This document shows positions 36,441 to 47,747 of a DNA stretch of 64,000 bases, piece by piece (the stretch's first letter is position 1; each line of letters begins with the position of its first letter). Source of the stretch: Linnemannia elongata (taxonomy: Eukaryota; Mortierellomycota; Mortierellomycetes; Mortierellales; Mortierellaceae); the NCBI GenBank assembly GCA_036320915.1, contig JAXBDG010000006.1:682001-746000 (forward strand), written 5' to 3'. The notes beneath the pieces are model-generated. The model saw nothing but the letters and a program-made list of their open reading frames with translations, was not told the origin of the DNA and did not search any database. A program made the translations under genes and the position numbers.

Positions 36441-36970
36441 GGAGGACGACCGTGGCTCTGCCACGGGTGTTCTGCTTGAGAGTGTCGTATTATACAACGG
36501 ATTCGTATGACGGGATTCCCGGCCTTTTTTTTATTTTTGTTATTTTTTTTTATTGGCAATGCGATCGACCTCCAATCAAAGTCATCAAGATATAAAGTAT
36601 GGCACAAGACCAAATAACTGCAATAATTGACCTTGAAAAAAGGGCGACCATGGCGAAGCCATGGACGTTCTGCTTGAGGCTACTTTGTGAGAAGATAACT
36701 GGGCACAATCGAGAGGACGACCGTGGCTCTGTCACGGGCGTTCTGCTTGAGAGTGTCATATCATACAACGGATTCGCGATGATGGATATCCCGGCCATTT
36801 TTTTTTTATTGCCAATGCGATCGATCTTTAATCAGAGCCATCAAGAATGTAAAATATGGTACCAGAGAAAATAACTACAATACTTGACCTTGAAAGAAGG
36901 ACGACCATGGTGAAACCATGGCCGTTCTGCTTGAGGCTACTTGGTGAGAACGTAACTGGGCACAATCGAT
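36441..36970 (+). repeat. Tandem repeat of about 260 bp with alternating hairpin modules
   Basis: Slightly more than two imperfect copies in tandem. Shared landmarks recur 257-271 bp apart: GAGGACGACCGTGG at about 36443 and 36714, and CAATGCGATCGA at about 36557 and 36814. Four positions share the layout 6-bp stem, 5-base loop, 6-bp stem, then NNGTTCTGCTTGAG. The stems are CCGTGG/CCACGG (36450-36466), CCATGG/CCATGG (36648-36664), CCGTGG/TCACGG (36721-36737) and CCATGG/CCATGG (36905-36921). Stem bases differ between modules while pairing is largely kept. No protein-coding frame is supported across the array. Confidence 0.75.
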
Positions 36971-37202
36971 AATTGGCCTGTCATTTCACACATTTTGATT
37001 TGCGCGTAACTACGGAAGTGATTCGTGGAGATTTAGCAAGCAGAGCGAATTCAACAATTGCGAAGCTTTGGTCTTGGTCAAGGGTTTGGATTTAGCAAAA
37101 AGAGCCTGAAAAAAAAACCCCCCATGAACAAGCGAACCCGGGGCGTCGCCACGGTACACGCGCTAGTCAAAACTAAATTCGCCTAAAAGGCAAAAAAGAT
37201 AG

Positions 37203-37210
37203 TGACAACA

Positions 37211-37243
<33 letters not shown>

Positions 37244-37283
37244 TCCTGATTCTGGCGCCTTAGACCAACTCGGCCATATTGCC
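37203..37283 (-). tRNA. tRNA-Leu(CAG)
   Basis: The minus strand folds as a class II tRNA of 81 nt. The acceptor stem is GGCAATA paired with TGTTGTC (two G-U pairs), with A as discriminator. The D arm carries the A box (TGGCCGAGTTGG). The anticodon stem is CCAGA/TCTGG with loop ATCAGGA, giving anticodon CAG for leucine CUG. A long variable arm follows, then T arm GTGGGTTCAAATCCCAC containing the B box. There is no intron, and CCA is not encoded, as expected in a eukaryote. It sits between two repeat families. Confidence 0.93.
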
Positions 37284-37407
37284 CTCTATTTGTTTCAAAT
37301 GAAACCTACGTAGCCTATAATCTGAGTATAGTTACTTCACGTGACCTCCAGCACGTGACAATTGACAAGGCGCCACCAAAAAAAAATAGTGGGTTGGGTG
37401 TTTTTGT

Positions 37408-37949
37408 GGATTATCTGCACATCGCCACGACGGTCCTCCACAAATTTGTTGGCTACCTGGAGACGCAGGCTTCAGGGCGGATCTGAAAACCCCGATGCTC
37501 CGCGACTATCGCGTCGGAGCAGACCCAAGGCATCTCTGCGAAGGATAAGGCATCCAAATGCACATGTCCTCGTGGTGACTGGAGTCAAGGATATGGTTAC
37601 TTACGCGTGATGGTTTCTGCCCGTGTGGCGCTTCGCTAGCCACATATGAGGATCGGACATGCCCTGGAGTGACCAAGAATCCACGCGCAGCGGATGAACG
37701 GCTGTTGGAGAGCTGGTTGGGAAGGAGTAAGTTATCATTAATGGATAGGATGGGAAGAATCCCCTTCATTCGTATCTATTTTTTTCTTCTTCCGTTATTG
37801 CTGTGAAGAGCAGCGACAATTGTTGCGCAGAGCCAGGTCCCGGACCGGACTGTGACTGACGGATGGTTCACTGAAGAGTTTGGTCTGTAGTCCCCTTTAC
37901 TCCCAAATGCCTCCTTTGTTCTGTTTGTCAGAGAAATGAAATTGTGAAC

Positions 37950-37976
<27 letters not shown>
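37408..37976 (+). repeat. Poly(A)-tailed repeat, copy 1 (long form)
   Basis: Begins with the leader GGATTATCTGCACA and ends in 27 A residues (37950-37976). The body from about 37620 onward matches copy 2 along its whole length: GGCGCTTCGCTAGCCAC, GGATAGGATGGGAAGAATC, CCGGACCGGACTGT and TTTGTCAGAGAAAT are shared. About 200 bp between leader and body (37422-37619) are absent from copy 2. A hairpin TGTGGC/GCCACA opens the body. Poly(A) tail and same-strand tandem arrangement suggest a retroposon (SINE or 5'-truncated LINE end). No coding frame is supported. Confidence 0.7.
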
Positions 37977-37980
<4 letters not shown>

Positions 37981-38349
37981 TATCTACACAGACCGGCCCG
38001 TATGGCGCTTCGCTAGCCACACATGAGGATGAAACCTCCCCTGGAGTGGCCAAGGACCCACGCACTGCTGCCGAGTGATTGTTAGAAAGTTTGTTGGAGA
38101 GTTTTTTAGGAAAGCGGAGGTTATCAATGATGGATAGGATGGGAAGAATCTACCTTATCCTCATCCAATTCTATCTTGTCCTCCATATAAGCTATGAAAG
38201 AGTAGCAACAATTGTTATGCAAAGCCAGGTTCCGGACCGGACTGTTACTAGTGGATGGCGTAATGGAGAGTTTGGTTTGTAGCCTCTCACTTCCACATGC
38301 CTCCGTTGTGTTGTTTGTCAGAGAAATAAAAATTACGCAGAAAAAAAAA
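37977..38349 (+). repeat. Poly(A)-tailed repeat, copy 2 (short form)
   Basis: Starts at GGATTATCTACACA on the base after the poly(A) tail of copy 1, and ends with TTTGTCAGAGAAATAAAA plus an A run at 38341-38349. The body of about 353 bp is collinear with copy 1 (about 357 bp), with many point differences, so the duplication is not very recent. Target-site duplications were not recognised. Confidence 0.7.
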
Positions 38350-39904
38350 GTCTTAAAAAAAATGAACTTCGTCTTATACTTGACAAATCCTCCGGAACAC
38401 ACATTTTCCTTTAACAAAAAGAAAACAAGAATCTGTACTTCCTTCAGCCATCTCCCCTTACTTTCTTTTACATCTTTGGACGACTATATTTGTTTATCCA
38501 GTACCTCTCGAATAAGAACGAAATGATCAATGTTACAACACCACCAAAATACGAGTGACACGCGAGTTGCAAACCAGGTTAGGCTCAAGCGAATGCGAAT
38601 AAGCTTCTTGCTTTTATAGCACCACTATACTAGTAAGTTGTTTTTATGAGTACAAGAAGGAAGAACAAGCTGAAGAAACCAAATACGCGCCTCTTTTGTT
38701 TCTCGAGGTTAGACGATGCTCATGTTTACTTCGTAAAAAAATGTTAGGGTCGAAATGACAAATTTGGTGGCAGAGAATACAGTTTTTTTTCGGTCTTTTT
38801 CAAATTCCACTCATCTCCTTTCCTTTGTTCCCCCTGAAACGAGAGCTGTGCCGATTCGTTTGTTATAAAGAAAATGTCTTCTTATTCTGCCGGACCCACT
38901 CTATTCTCGAATCCTCGCCTGGCGGTGGTACTACTACCCTAGCGCTGTCGCGTCCTATCTCTGTCTTATTAGAATTACTGTACATCATATCTTTTTCTAC
39001 GATGACAAACCCCACCATCTTGTAGTTTGTGTTCATAGAAAGAAACAAAAGATATACATGTGAATGCCACAAAAGAACTGTCTTCAACTTACAACCATAG
39101 AAAGGTCAGTTGTCAATAGTCAATGGTCAAGCCCATTTGTCAAGCAAGATGGCCTATTCTTGTGGAGGTTAAAAAAGGCGGAGGAGTGGTGAGAAGGTCC
39201 ACTGATTGCCAGATCGCAGCACACATGGCTTCGTTCATTGGAGACAAAAATCCCTCCAAAAGAAAAAACCAAGAACAAAACAAAACAAAAAACGCCTAGG
39301 CTTAGGCCACCCATCACCTTGTAATAAAAAAAAAGCGAACCAAAATCTGAAAGAGAAAAAAGACGTGCGGATTACCGAGGAAAGACGGACACAAAGTGAG
39401 CCTCTCTCAAAAAATAGCGCATGGCTCTCTTGCGAATACAGCCCGCAAATCGTAATGTGTGCGTGTAAGCTCGCTGCAAGGTCAGCGTTGAGGAAGTGCA
39501 TTGTTGTTTTGTATGAGGATAGTAAGCATTGGTTGTTCGTCCAAAGGCCACAAAAGAAGCTTTGGAAAAGTCTGAGTTCGGAATTCCAAGAAAACGTCGA
39601 ACGGACTCTTTCCTCCCCCCTTTTTTTTGTCCACGTTTGACGTTCCACCAATGGATGTGTCCTTTCCCATCGACATTTCCTCTTTAGGGGTGCGTGTCAA
39701 CAGCGTAGGGGTTGTTCAAGTATAGGGAGGAGAGAAAAGCGATAGATTGAGAAAGAGAAAGCGAGGGAGGCAAGGCTAAGAGAGAGAAGGGATGCAACGA
39801 AGGAGAGATAAAAAGAACGAGAGGAGGGAGGAGGGGAACTGGTGAGTCCATGGGTTCTGTGTAGCAAGGTCCATCAGTGGCATCGGGCAACCAGTGGATT
39901 AGAT
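38350..39904. other. Region without a supported gene
   Basis: About 1.5 kb of AT-rich sequence with short ORFs only. A purine-rich stretch lies at about 39720-39840. Nothing conserved is recognised. Confidence 0.5.
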
Positions 39905-40427
39905 TTATTCAATGTAATCCTTCAAGATCCAGCCCAGCAGGAAGAGAGGAAAAGCGAAACAAACAGCGATGTCTAGACCGCAGCACCAGTTTCCCAGCGG
40001 ACCAGTTCTCCTAAAAAAGAGAAGTTCCAAAGCGCATAAATGTAAAGGAAGGAGTCGAGTTGAGAAGGATTTCAGGGCCATGCATCTGCTTTTCCCCTCG
40101 TCTTAGGGGTTTGTTGGCTGAGCGTGCCTGAATGGTTGGCCAATAATCAATTCTGCAGAAAAATTGTTCTCTCTTGAGCACGCACTCACTCTGGTGCAAA
40201 AAAAAAAAAGATGAGCAAGCACGCTTAGGGTGAACCAAGGAGCAGTTCGTTCTTTTTCTCTTGGGGTGCGATTAGACACTCGACCACTAAAGCCTAATTT
40301 GCACCATCCCCGGTAAACCTGTCGCACATTGCATCATGTCGAAACCCTGGTAAACACACGAAGAGAAAAAACACAGCGGCGTGAAAAAAATAATGACCGC
40401 TATTCCTGCTGCTGCCAGTGAGGCCAT
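39905..40427 (-). CDS. Candidate small two-exon membrane protein
   Basis: Weakly supported. Exon 40427-40360 encodes a start MASLAAAGIAVIIFFTPLCFF, a clear hydrophobic segment. A donor at 40360|40359 (TC|GTGTGT) joined to the acceptor at 40010 (TTTTTTAG|G) keeps frame and yields a second segment with GNWCCGLDIAVCFAF and LFLLGWILKDYIE before TAA at 39907-39905. The product would be about 57 residues with two membrane spans, Cys-rich. The frame is also open upstream of 40427 to an ATG at 40532. I do not recognise a family. The donor is weak, so the exon junction could be elsewhere. Confidence 0.35.
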
Positions 40428-41300
40428 TTTTGTCTTGCTGACTCGTGGACAATCCAGGCAATCATCGAGGATGGTCAACGTTCGAGTGAATATTTTTTGT
40501 CGTACCCATATCTTTATCACACCTTGAATCATGCCTCCTCCTTAACCTCCCACTCTGCCCTTCATTCGCGCCATTTTTGGTGATTTGTCTTGGCCTTTAT
40601 ATCGTGTTGTTTTTATTCATATAATTGTAACCATGACAACAATAACAAAAACAAAACCCCATTTCATGCTTCCTAAGCCATTCTTGGCCGAGAACATGCG
40701 GATGAGCAGTATGAAAAACGATTATTCTCTCCTTCTCAAACTCTGTCTCTCCTTTTCCTTAGCTCTTGTCCTTCGTAACGCCATGAACCATGCCTTAGTT
40801 CCCTCCTTCCCTCGCTTCTGTCACTTCTTCTTTCTCCAAGGACTGAGCAGAACACTAGAACAAAAGATGCTTTCAACCAATGATAACGTGTCGTTGATCC
40901 TCTACCCACCCTTTACCGGCCAATCCACGTTCCCGATCTCCCTCCCAGCAAGCCAATCATCCTTCGTCCCCCAACCAGGAGCTCGTTCATACGACCGTTT
41001 GTTTTGCATGGTTCATCTCCCCTTCTTCATCTTTTTTCTACTCTCTACTCTACTTTCAACCACGCACAGACAAACACAATAACAACGACAAAAAAAAAAA
41101 AAATAGTGCTCTCGCCTTCTCATAGGAGGAGTTTATGGTTCATTAACACTTTACACCCCTTACCTTGTCCCCCTCGAGTATATAAGAGTCCTCTTACCCC
41201 CCAACCGTTTTTATTCCTCAGTCTCTACAACTCACTCCTTTTACCTCTTTCCTCTCTCTCTTCTCTTCTTCCTTTCACCTCCCCCTCCATTCTTTCAACA
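40428..41300. promoter_or_regulatory. MFS transporter upstream region
   Basis: Contains TATATAA at 41179-41185, about 116 bp upstream of the ATG, in a pyrimidine-rich context that continues to the start codon. No coding gene is supported between 40533 and 41300. Confidence 0.5.
41179..41185 (+). promoter_or_regulatory. TATA box of the MFS transporter gene
   Basis: TATATAA 116 bp before the ATG, followed by a CT-rich stretch as often seen at strong fungal promoters. Confidence 0.5.
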
Positions 41301-43044
41301 ATGGGTAACCCATTTGAAGACTTCACTGCCACAGAGAAGCGCAATGTCATGATCTACATGGCCGGTATCATGCTCTACAAGTTTGGTCTCGTACGTTGAC
41401 CTTCATCCGTTTTCTTTTGCATCCTCCTTATCGTCCTCCTTTCCGTTACGGCTCTTCAAGGTTGCGGACTGATTGATTGACTTATTATCTTTTCCTTTGT
41501 CCTGCTCTCCTACCCTCTCCCTCTCGTTCGTAATCATACTCCCTTCACTTTCTCCTCCGCCTCACTCGAACAATTAACACTGCATCCAACATGTGACCAA
41601 CCACTGTTAATAGGAGGCGTTCACTGGTTCCATCACCTTGCTCGCTACTGACCTCTTTAAGGCGGAAAACAGGTTCTCCAACTTGGCCGTCCTTCAGGGT
41701 CTCAACCAGGCCTTCCAGTGCGTCGGCTCTATCGCCATCGCCCCCCTCATCAGACGCTTTCCTACCCGCAGTGTCCTCTCTGCCTCCATTTTCCTCTTTG
41801 GTCTCCTCTCGGCCATCATCATCATCATCGACGTCTCGACCGGAGGCAGGATCCCTGAGAACGGAGTCAAGCGTCACGGCCAGTGGAACTCTGTAATCCT
41901 CTTCCCCATTTACTCAATCATCGGTATCTGCCACGGCATGGTCGAGCTTATCCGCCGTGTCATCCCCCGTGATATCGTCGGAGGTGATGTCATCAAGCTG
42001 AAGAGAATGGATGCCATCGTCCACGTCTTCTACGAGATTGCCGGTACCGCCGGAGCCTTCTTCTCGACCTTCTTGATTCTCAAGCTCGGAAACGCTATTG
42101 CCCCCGCCATGACTCCTTTCCTCTTCATCCTCTCCTCCGTTGCGTGGTCCTTCATCGGCCTCTTAGAGGCCGATCACGATAACCGCAGGCGTCTTGAGAC
42201 CCTCGAGGAGCACTCGCTCCTCCGCCAGATCGGCCATGGTTTCGCCCACTTTGGCCAATCGGTTGTCCTCGGTGTCAAGATCATCTTCTCCAGCCGCAAG
42301 TTCATCTGGTTGATCCCCGGTTACTCCATCCCCCTCTTCACCCATCGTTATCTCGAGTCCCAGCTCTCGCCCGCCTTTGCAAAGAACGTCCTTATGGAGG
42401 GTGCTTACGCCCAGATCATGGTCGGAGGCTCCAACTTTGGTGAGCTCCTCGGTGCCCTCTTCGTCCTTTTCTTTGCCAAGATCGTCAAGACTCCCATCCC
42501 CTGGTTGCGTCTCGATGCTCTCGGTCTCTTGATTGTTTGGGTCCTTCCCTACGCCTACCCCGCGAAGGAAAACGCCCTCACTTTTGCCTGGACCTTGGCC
42601 GCCATCTGGATCCCCGTCTCCTTCGGTTGGGCTGCCGGTGATGTCTCCCTCGCTGCTTACATCCAATCGGCCCTCTCAAAGATGGAAAACCCCAACGACA
42701 AGGTCTCACCCCTCGGTGCCGTTATGGCCTTCTTGTACTCTTTCTACATCATCCTCTACGCCGTCCTCGGTCCCGTCCTCGGAGGGGTTGTCGATTACTA
42801 CTTCAACAACAACAACAGGGACATCCACCCAGCATTGCTCCGCGTGGGTGGTATCATGTATTCTGTCGTCTGTGTCATCCTCCTCCTCGCCACCTTCATC
42901 CCCAAGGGCTCCTTTGCCCTCAACCCCAACCTGATCGACGACACCCAGATCGAGGACGAAGAAGAGGAGTACCGCAAGCAGCAGGCCCTCCAGCACGATG
43001 AGATTAAAGAGATTAAGACTCAGCAGCACGAGGTCAAGGCCTAA
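41301..43044 (+). CDS. Major facilitator superfamily transporter, substrate unknown
   Basis: Two exons, 41301-41390 and 41614-43044, joined in phase 0, give 506 residues. The protein has about 10-12 hydrophobic segments separated by short loops. Examples are RSVLSASIFLFGLLSAIIIII, LFPIYSIIGICHGMVELI, APAMTPFLFILSSVAWSFIGL, MAFLYSFYIILYAVLGPVLGG and VCVILLLATFIP. An R-R-F-P-T-R loop follows an early helix, as in MFS proteins. The C-terminus is a charged cytosolic tail with Glu/Gln and Lys-rich coil character. Codon choice is strongly biased to C in third positions, unlike its neighbours, which usually means high expression. The substrate cannot be read from sequence. It is tail-to-tail with ARMC8. 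Confidence 0.8.
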
Positions 43045-43468
43045 ACAACTTAGCTAGCAATTCCCTCCCTTATTTCTCACAATACCCATATCTATTCCAT
43101 CTCCATCATGTATTTATTAATTAAATCCTTCTAACTTTACTCTCGTATGTTGTTTTTACGGCTGCAGTGCTATCGAAAAAAAAGACAATCTTATGGGCAG
43201 ACAGTACAGCATACTAATCACTAGAATCTCTCGTAGGATTATGAACTTGTGTCACCGCAAGATAGCAGGACAACAAGGAAGAGTCTCGACAATCCTACAT
43301 AATTTAAACCTACTTGCAAAGGAGGGACCTTACTTCCCTAGCCTGGCACTACAAGCAAACAGCAACAACATGCATATGAGACTGGTTGGTTTATTTTCTA
43401 TATGTTGTTTGTTTGTAAGCGCTGTAGGAAAAAAAGTAGCAATTGGCAAATTCTATCGCAAATGACTA
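43045..43468. other. 3' intergenic region between convergent genes
   Basis: 424 bp between the stop codons of the MFS and ARMC8 genes. It is AT-rich with TTAATTAAAT near 43120. Nothing else seen. Confidence 0.5.
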
Positions 43469-46400
43469 CTATCTCCGGTCATGACCGCCTGCACCAGGAC
43501 CTCCTGTCACGATATGCGTCGTATCCATGGCCGATCCAGCACCACCGCCAAACGCATCCCCAGAAGAAGATGACGACGAAGGAATATTCTCCTGTTGCTG
43601 CTGTTGCTGAGGATCATGGTATCGAGAGGAAGGATGTCCATGCCGGCCAATGCCAGTCCCAGTCGGGTCCGACGGCACTCCATTACCATTGTTGTTGTGT
43701 CCATATTGCTGCTGATCCATCAGGAATTGCTGCAGCGCCGTCTTGACTCGATCGCGGACGTCGAGATCATGGTCCGCGTTCAAGGCCAGGAGCCGGTCTT
43801 CAACACCCATACTCCTCAACAATGTCACACATTCATGCACTGAATGGGAAACTTTGTCATCCTGCCATGTCAAATTGATAATGACCCAGATGCTGGCCAC
43901 CCGGATGGCTGCAGATTCGTGGTTCATCGACCTCAGCACTGAACGAAGAATTCCTTGCCGCTTGAGAATGCTCTGCTTGTGGTATTCATTTCCAGTCGCA
44001 ATGTTTACCAACACATACAAAGCCTATAGTCGTCAACATGAAAATATAATAAAACATATCAGTAAACGAGCTGGCAATGTGCAATAGAGCGAGTGAAGCA
44101 ATTTGTTCCGCTAAGGTGATACTTACATGCTCCAGTAGCCGTGGGTCGTCCCAAGACAACTTCTCCTCAATAATACTGAGTAATTGTCCGTTTCCAAGAC
44201 CTCTAAAGACCTGCTCAATATCGTGTTCTCTCTTGTGGGCAAGATTTCGTACAAGGTTGAGGGCCTGTTCCTGAACGGCGGGCTCGCTGTCGTTCAACAG
44301 CAGGACAAGATTGTTATATCCAAACTGACGCATAACGTTCTCCTTGACCTCCGATTCTGCCTCAAACACCAAGTTCTTGATGGCCCAGACTGTGTTGAGT
44401 CGGACGACGTTATCGCCGTAGCTGATCATGCGGACAAACTTGGACACGATTCCTCGTTCCATGATCGTCTTCTTCATCGGCGACACGTCCAGAACAATGT
44501 TGCAAAGCGTTGCTGTCGCCGACCGGAGGACTCCAAGGTCTTCATCACTCAGGAGCTATCGATGACATCATGGTCGTCAAACAATAATGGTTAGCAAATG
44601 AGCATTACCGTTGTAAGAAGGTCCCAATCTTGCTTCGGATTATTTGTGAATGGACTGCATGCTAACCTGGAACAAGGGATTCTCAATGCCTGCATCAACC
44701 AGACTCGTCCTGAGGTTCTTGACACTCCTGGACAAACTCCTTGTACATTGGCAAGCTGCCGCACGGACCCCAACCGAAGGATGTGACATGGCTGAGACGA
44801 TGTGGGAAAGCACCTTTGCCTCAATCACTTGTTTCCTGCAGTCCTCCTTCAGTTGACTGATTGCTGCAAGAGCCAACAGCGAGTTCTATAAAAAAAAACA
44901 CAGTGGAGTATGAATGAGTCCAATGGCCCTGATGCGTTCAATATGCCTGCGCATGTCAACAATGACGATGGGGCTGTGCAATTCCCTGCTGTTACTGCTT
45001 TACCTCCTTAAGTTTGTCCTTTTGGCCAACAATACCATAGACGTTGTCCTCCTCGTCCATTTGACTGATAATGGACGCTAGCTTGGGAATAGCTTCCATG
45101 TCACAGACGGCTTTTTGCATATTTTCACTCTCCCAGATGAGATGTGCTAAATACGTAAAAAAAACCAGGGCAGCATTGGTTAGGATCGGACTTTATAAGG
45201 AGAACAAATGGGACCAAAATTCGCGAGTGAGCAAAACAATGTCGACTTACCCAGTACTTGTGGGGCAGTTTCCTGCACAGCGCCAGTCAATTGAAGCATT
45301 TTGACGAGTATTGGCAGCACAGTCAGCATGATGTCGCTGTTATGTTCTGGGATAACGCCGGCTCTGTTCAAATATGTCAAACTAGGTAATGAAGTATGAA
45401 CCAATAAAATTGTTAATCTACAGAGAAAGTATGCTGGCAGTTCGGATCAAAAGTGAGAGAGCGAACACAGTGTTATCCATAAATACGCACCAAGTTGCAG
45501 CGGCGAGTCGCATGGTCGGTGATTTGTCCCGAACAAGTCTCAAGATAAATGGTGCTGGCCGCTCGCCCTTCTCCACTATCGATTCGAAAATGCGGAAAAA
45601 AGGAGATGAGGTTTTAGTATGCTTGCGGGATTATGGAGCATTTGCATAGTTTGACCCTTTTGGTGTGTCGGCCCCTGACAGTTAGGAGGTGCACGAAATC
45701 GAAGAATCGGGTCGTCGTTTCTCACATTCCCGGACACTTACGTCGCATCTGTGCAATCACTTGCGCCAGCTCTGGATTGTCTTTGACCAATGCGGCCAAT
45801 GCTCCAAGAGCAGCTTCTTGGCTTTTGGAAATGCCGCTAGCAAGAAGGCGCATCAACAATGGAATCGCACCACTATCGGCGATCTGCATTTGTTGCTCAA
45901 GAGTTTCGCAACATCTGGCGAGGATCGATGCGACAAGCTCTGCAGTGTGAACCTGAACAATATCCTGTCCCGGCCGGTGCTTGCTGCTGAATGTGTCGAG
46001 AAGTTGAACTAGCACGTGCAGGTGGTTACCCTATTGACATCAACGAGAAATATTTGTCATAGTTAACAAGGGCGTTTTGTCGTTATCCTGTCAGTATACA
46101 AAACCTGCATGTTAATGACTGGCAATGGATGGCGAAGACATGTGTGATCAGTACCATGAAGAGCTGTTGTCGAGAGACTTTAGGCGAGGCATAGATGGCA
46201 TTGAGGGTCCTGGCAGCTGCCTCGATTAGCTTTGGATCTCCACTGGGGTTGAGACAATTGAGAAGGGGTTCGACTACGCCAGAGTTGGTGAGGGCGAGGA
46301 TGTTACTTTCGTTTCCTGTAGGGCGAAAGGTGGTTCAAGGGAGGCACCGATCATGTCGACCAGGAATAGCATGCAATGCAATAAAAGAAAAGAAAAACAA

Positions 46401-47396
46401 GGGGACAAAGAGGACAAAAGGGTGAGGTCAGCAGGGAGGGACGATGCCTTTCTTGTGCTGAAGCAATGCATTGATAGGAGAGACAGTGCCCAATCCAATC
46501 ACCCGCAGAACATTTTTGTCCCGTTGTTTGTATTTACCAAATGCGAAACTCCCAAGGACAATAACTGCCTGGATCTTGAGCTGGGAGTCCTTGTCGTCCT
46601 TGGTAGATATGATGTCCTGTAGCCTATTCGAACAGGGTGACAGAAGCGATGTGAGGAGAGTGCAAGAAGAGAACACAAAGCAGGAGGCCTTTTCTCCTTG
46701 ATCAGGGGGAGAATGAAAACGAGAGAGACAGATAGAAGTACAAGCAAATAGCTCTCTTTGACTCCCCAGCGGAGCACGAGCCAAGTTTGCAAGTCCCGCT
46801 GAACCCCCTTTTTTGTTGAACTTCCATGGCGTGGTTTTCGGGTGTAACAAGTGGGTGGGATGGGAATGCCGCCCTGCATGGCAAGCAGTCGCTCCAGCAA
46901 AGGAGAGAGTTAAAAGTGTTTGTGCTTGTGTGTGTTCCAAAGAGGTGCATTCATCCTTACCCGACCCCCTCTTTCATTCTCTTGCTTTGCGTCTCATGTG
47001 TGTTGTCAATCGGCTTGGTTGTAGAGAACCAATAACAACTCCTTATTGTGGGAAACATATGTGCAGGAATGTACAAACTACGTGCGCGTAGTAAGGTTGA
47101 CACTGGCACTGTCATGACATACGATTTCGTTGTTCCTGTGGGTGTTGTATGTTCGCATGTCCATATTCCTGTGAGTTTGCGCTTAGCTATTTTCCCGAAT
47201 GTCACAAAAAAAAAAAAAAAAGCAAACGAAAGGATGGTTACCTGGAGACGATGCCGAGCTGGATATAGAGGTCTTTTTTGGTTTTGTTGCCGATGATGCT
47301 GTTTTTGATGAAGCGAAGGGACTTTATACGGTCGAGAGGGACGGTCTGGTCTGTGGCCAGCTGGGAGACTGCGACTTCGTGCGGTGTGAGGGTCAT
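43469..47396 (-). CDS. ARMC8: Armadillo-repeat protein ARMC8 / Gid5 (GID/CTLH ubiquitin ligase subunit)
   Basis: Ten exons (47396-47242, 46623-46538, 46315-46155, 46030-45742, 45575-45491, 45381-45251, 45146-45004, 44885-44667, 44555-44127, 44023-43469) sum to 751 codons and give 750 residues. The N-terminus (IKNSIIGNKTKKDLYIQLG) resembles the first ARM repeat of ARMC8. Later repeats include AVIVLGSFAFG, RVRAAACQC-type VGVRAAACQCTRSLSRS, NTVWAIKNLVFEAE, EPAVQEQALNLVRNLA, GNEYHKQSIL and AIRVASIWVIINLTWQ. The end RVKTALQQFLMDQQQ is followed by a Gln/Ser/Gly-rich tail not found in animals. In yeast, Gid5 scaffolds the substrate receptor of the GID E3 that degrades gluconeogenic enzymes. All introns are GT-AG and the frame closes exactly. 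Confidence 0.92.
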
Positions 47397-47714
47397 GATG
47401 CCGAGAGGTATGATTTATTTGTGAGAGACGAAACTGTTGTCGAATGGAGAAGGCGATTCGAGAGGTTGTTAAAGTGAGTAAAGTGGGCGCGTAGGAGAAA
47501 ATGAAAGGAAAGTCAAGGAATGGAATGAAGTAGGATGAGGACGGGAGAGACAGGAAACGACGGTTGTGAGTTTGTGCAGGTGAGAAAGAGAGAAATAGAG
47601 CAGTGAGAGCAAAAGGGTTATGTGGAGAGTGTTCCTTTTGGTGGCAAGTGGGCAGGAGAGATAGAAGAGGCGAAGAGGGACTACGAGGGAGTGTGAGAGG
47701 GAGAGGAGGGAATG

Positions 47715-47747
<33 letters not shown>

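Noticed and set aside
40585..41399. 165- and 131-codon plus-strand ORFs just upstream of the MFS gene
   Set aside because: The first has no recognisable protein and runs through non-coding promoter sequence. The second overlaps the TATA box and contains the true first exon only at its end.
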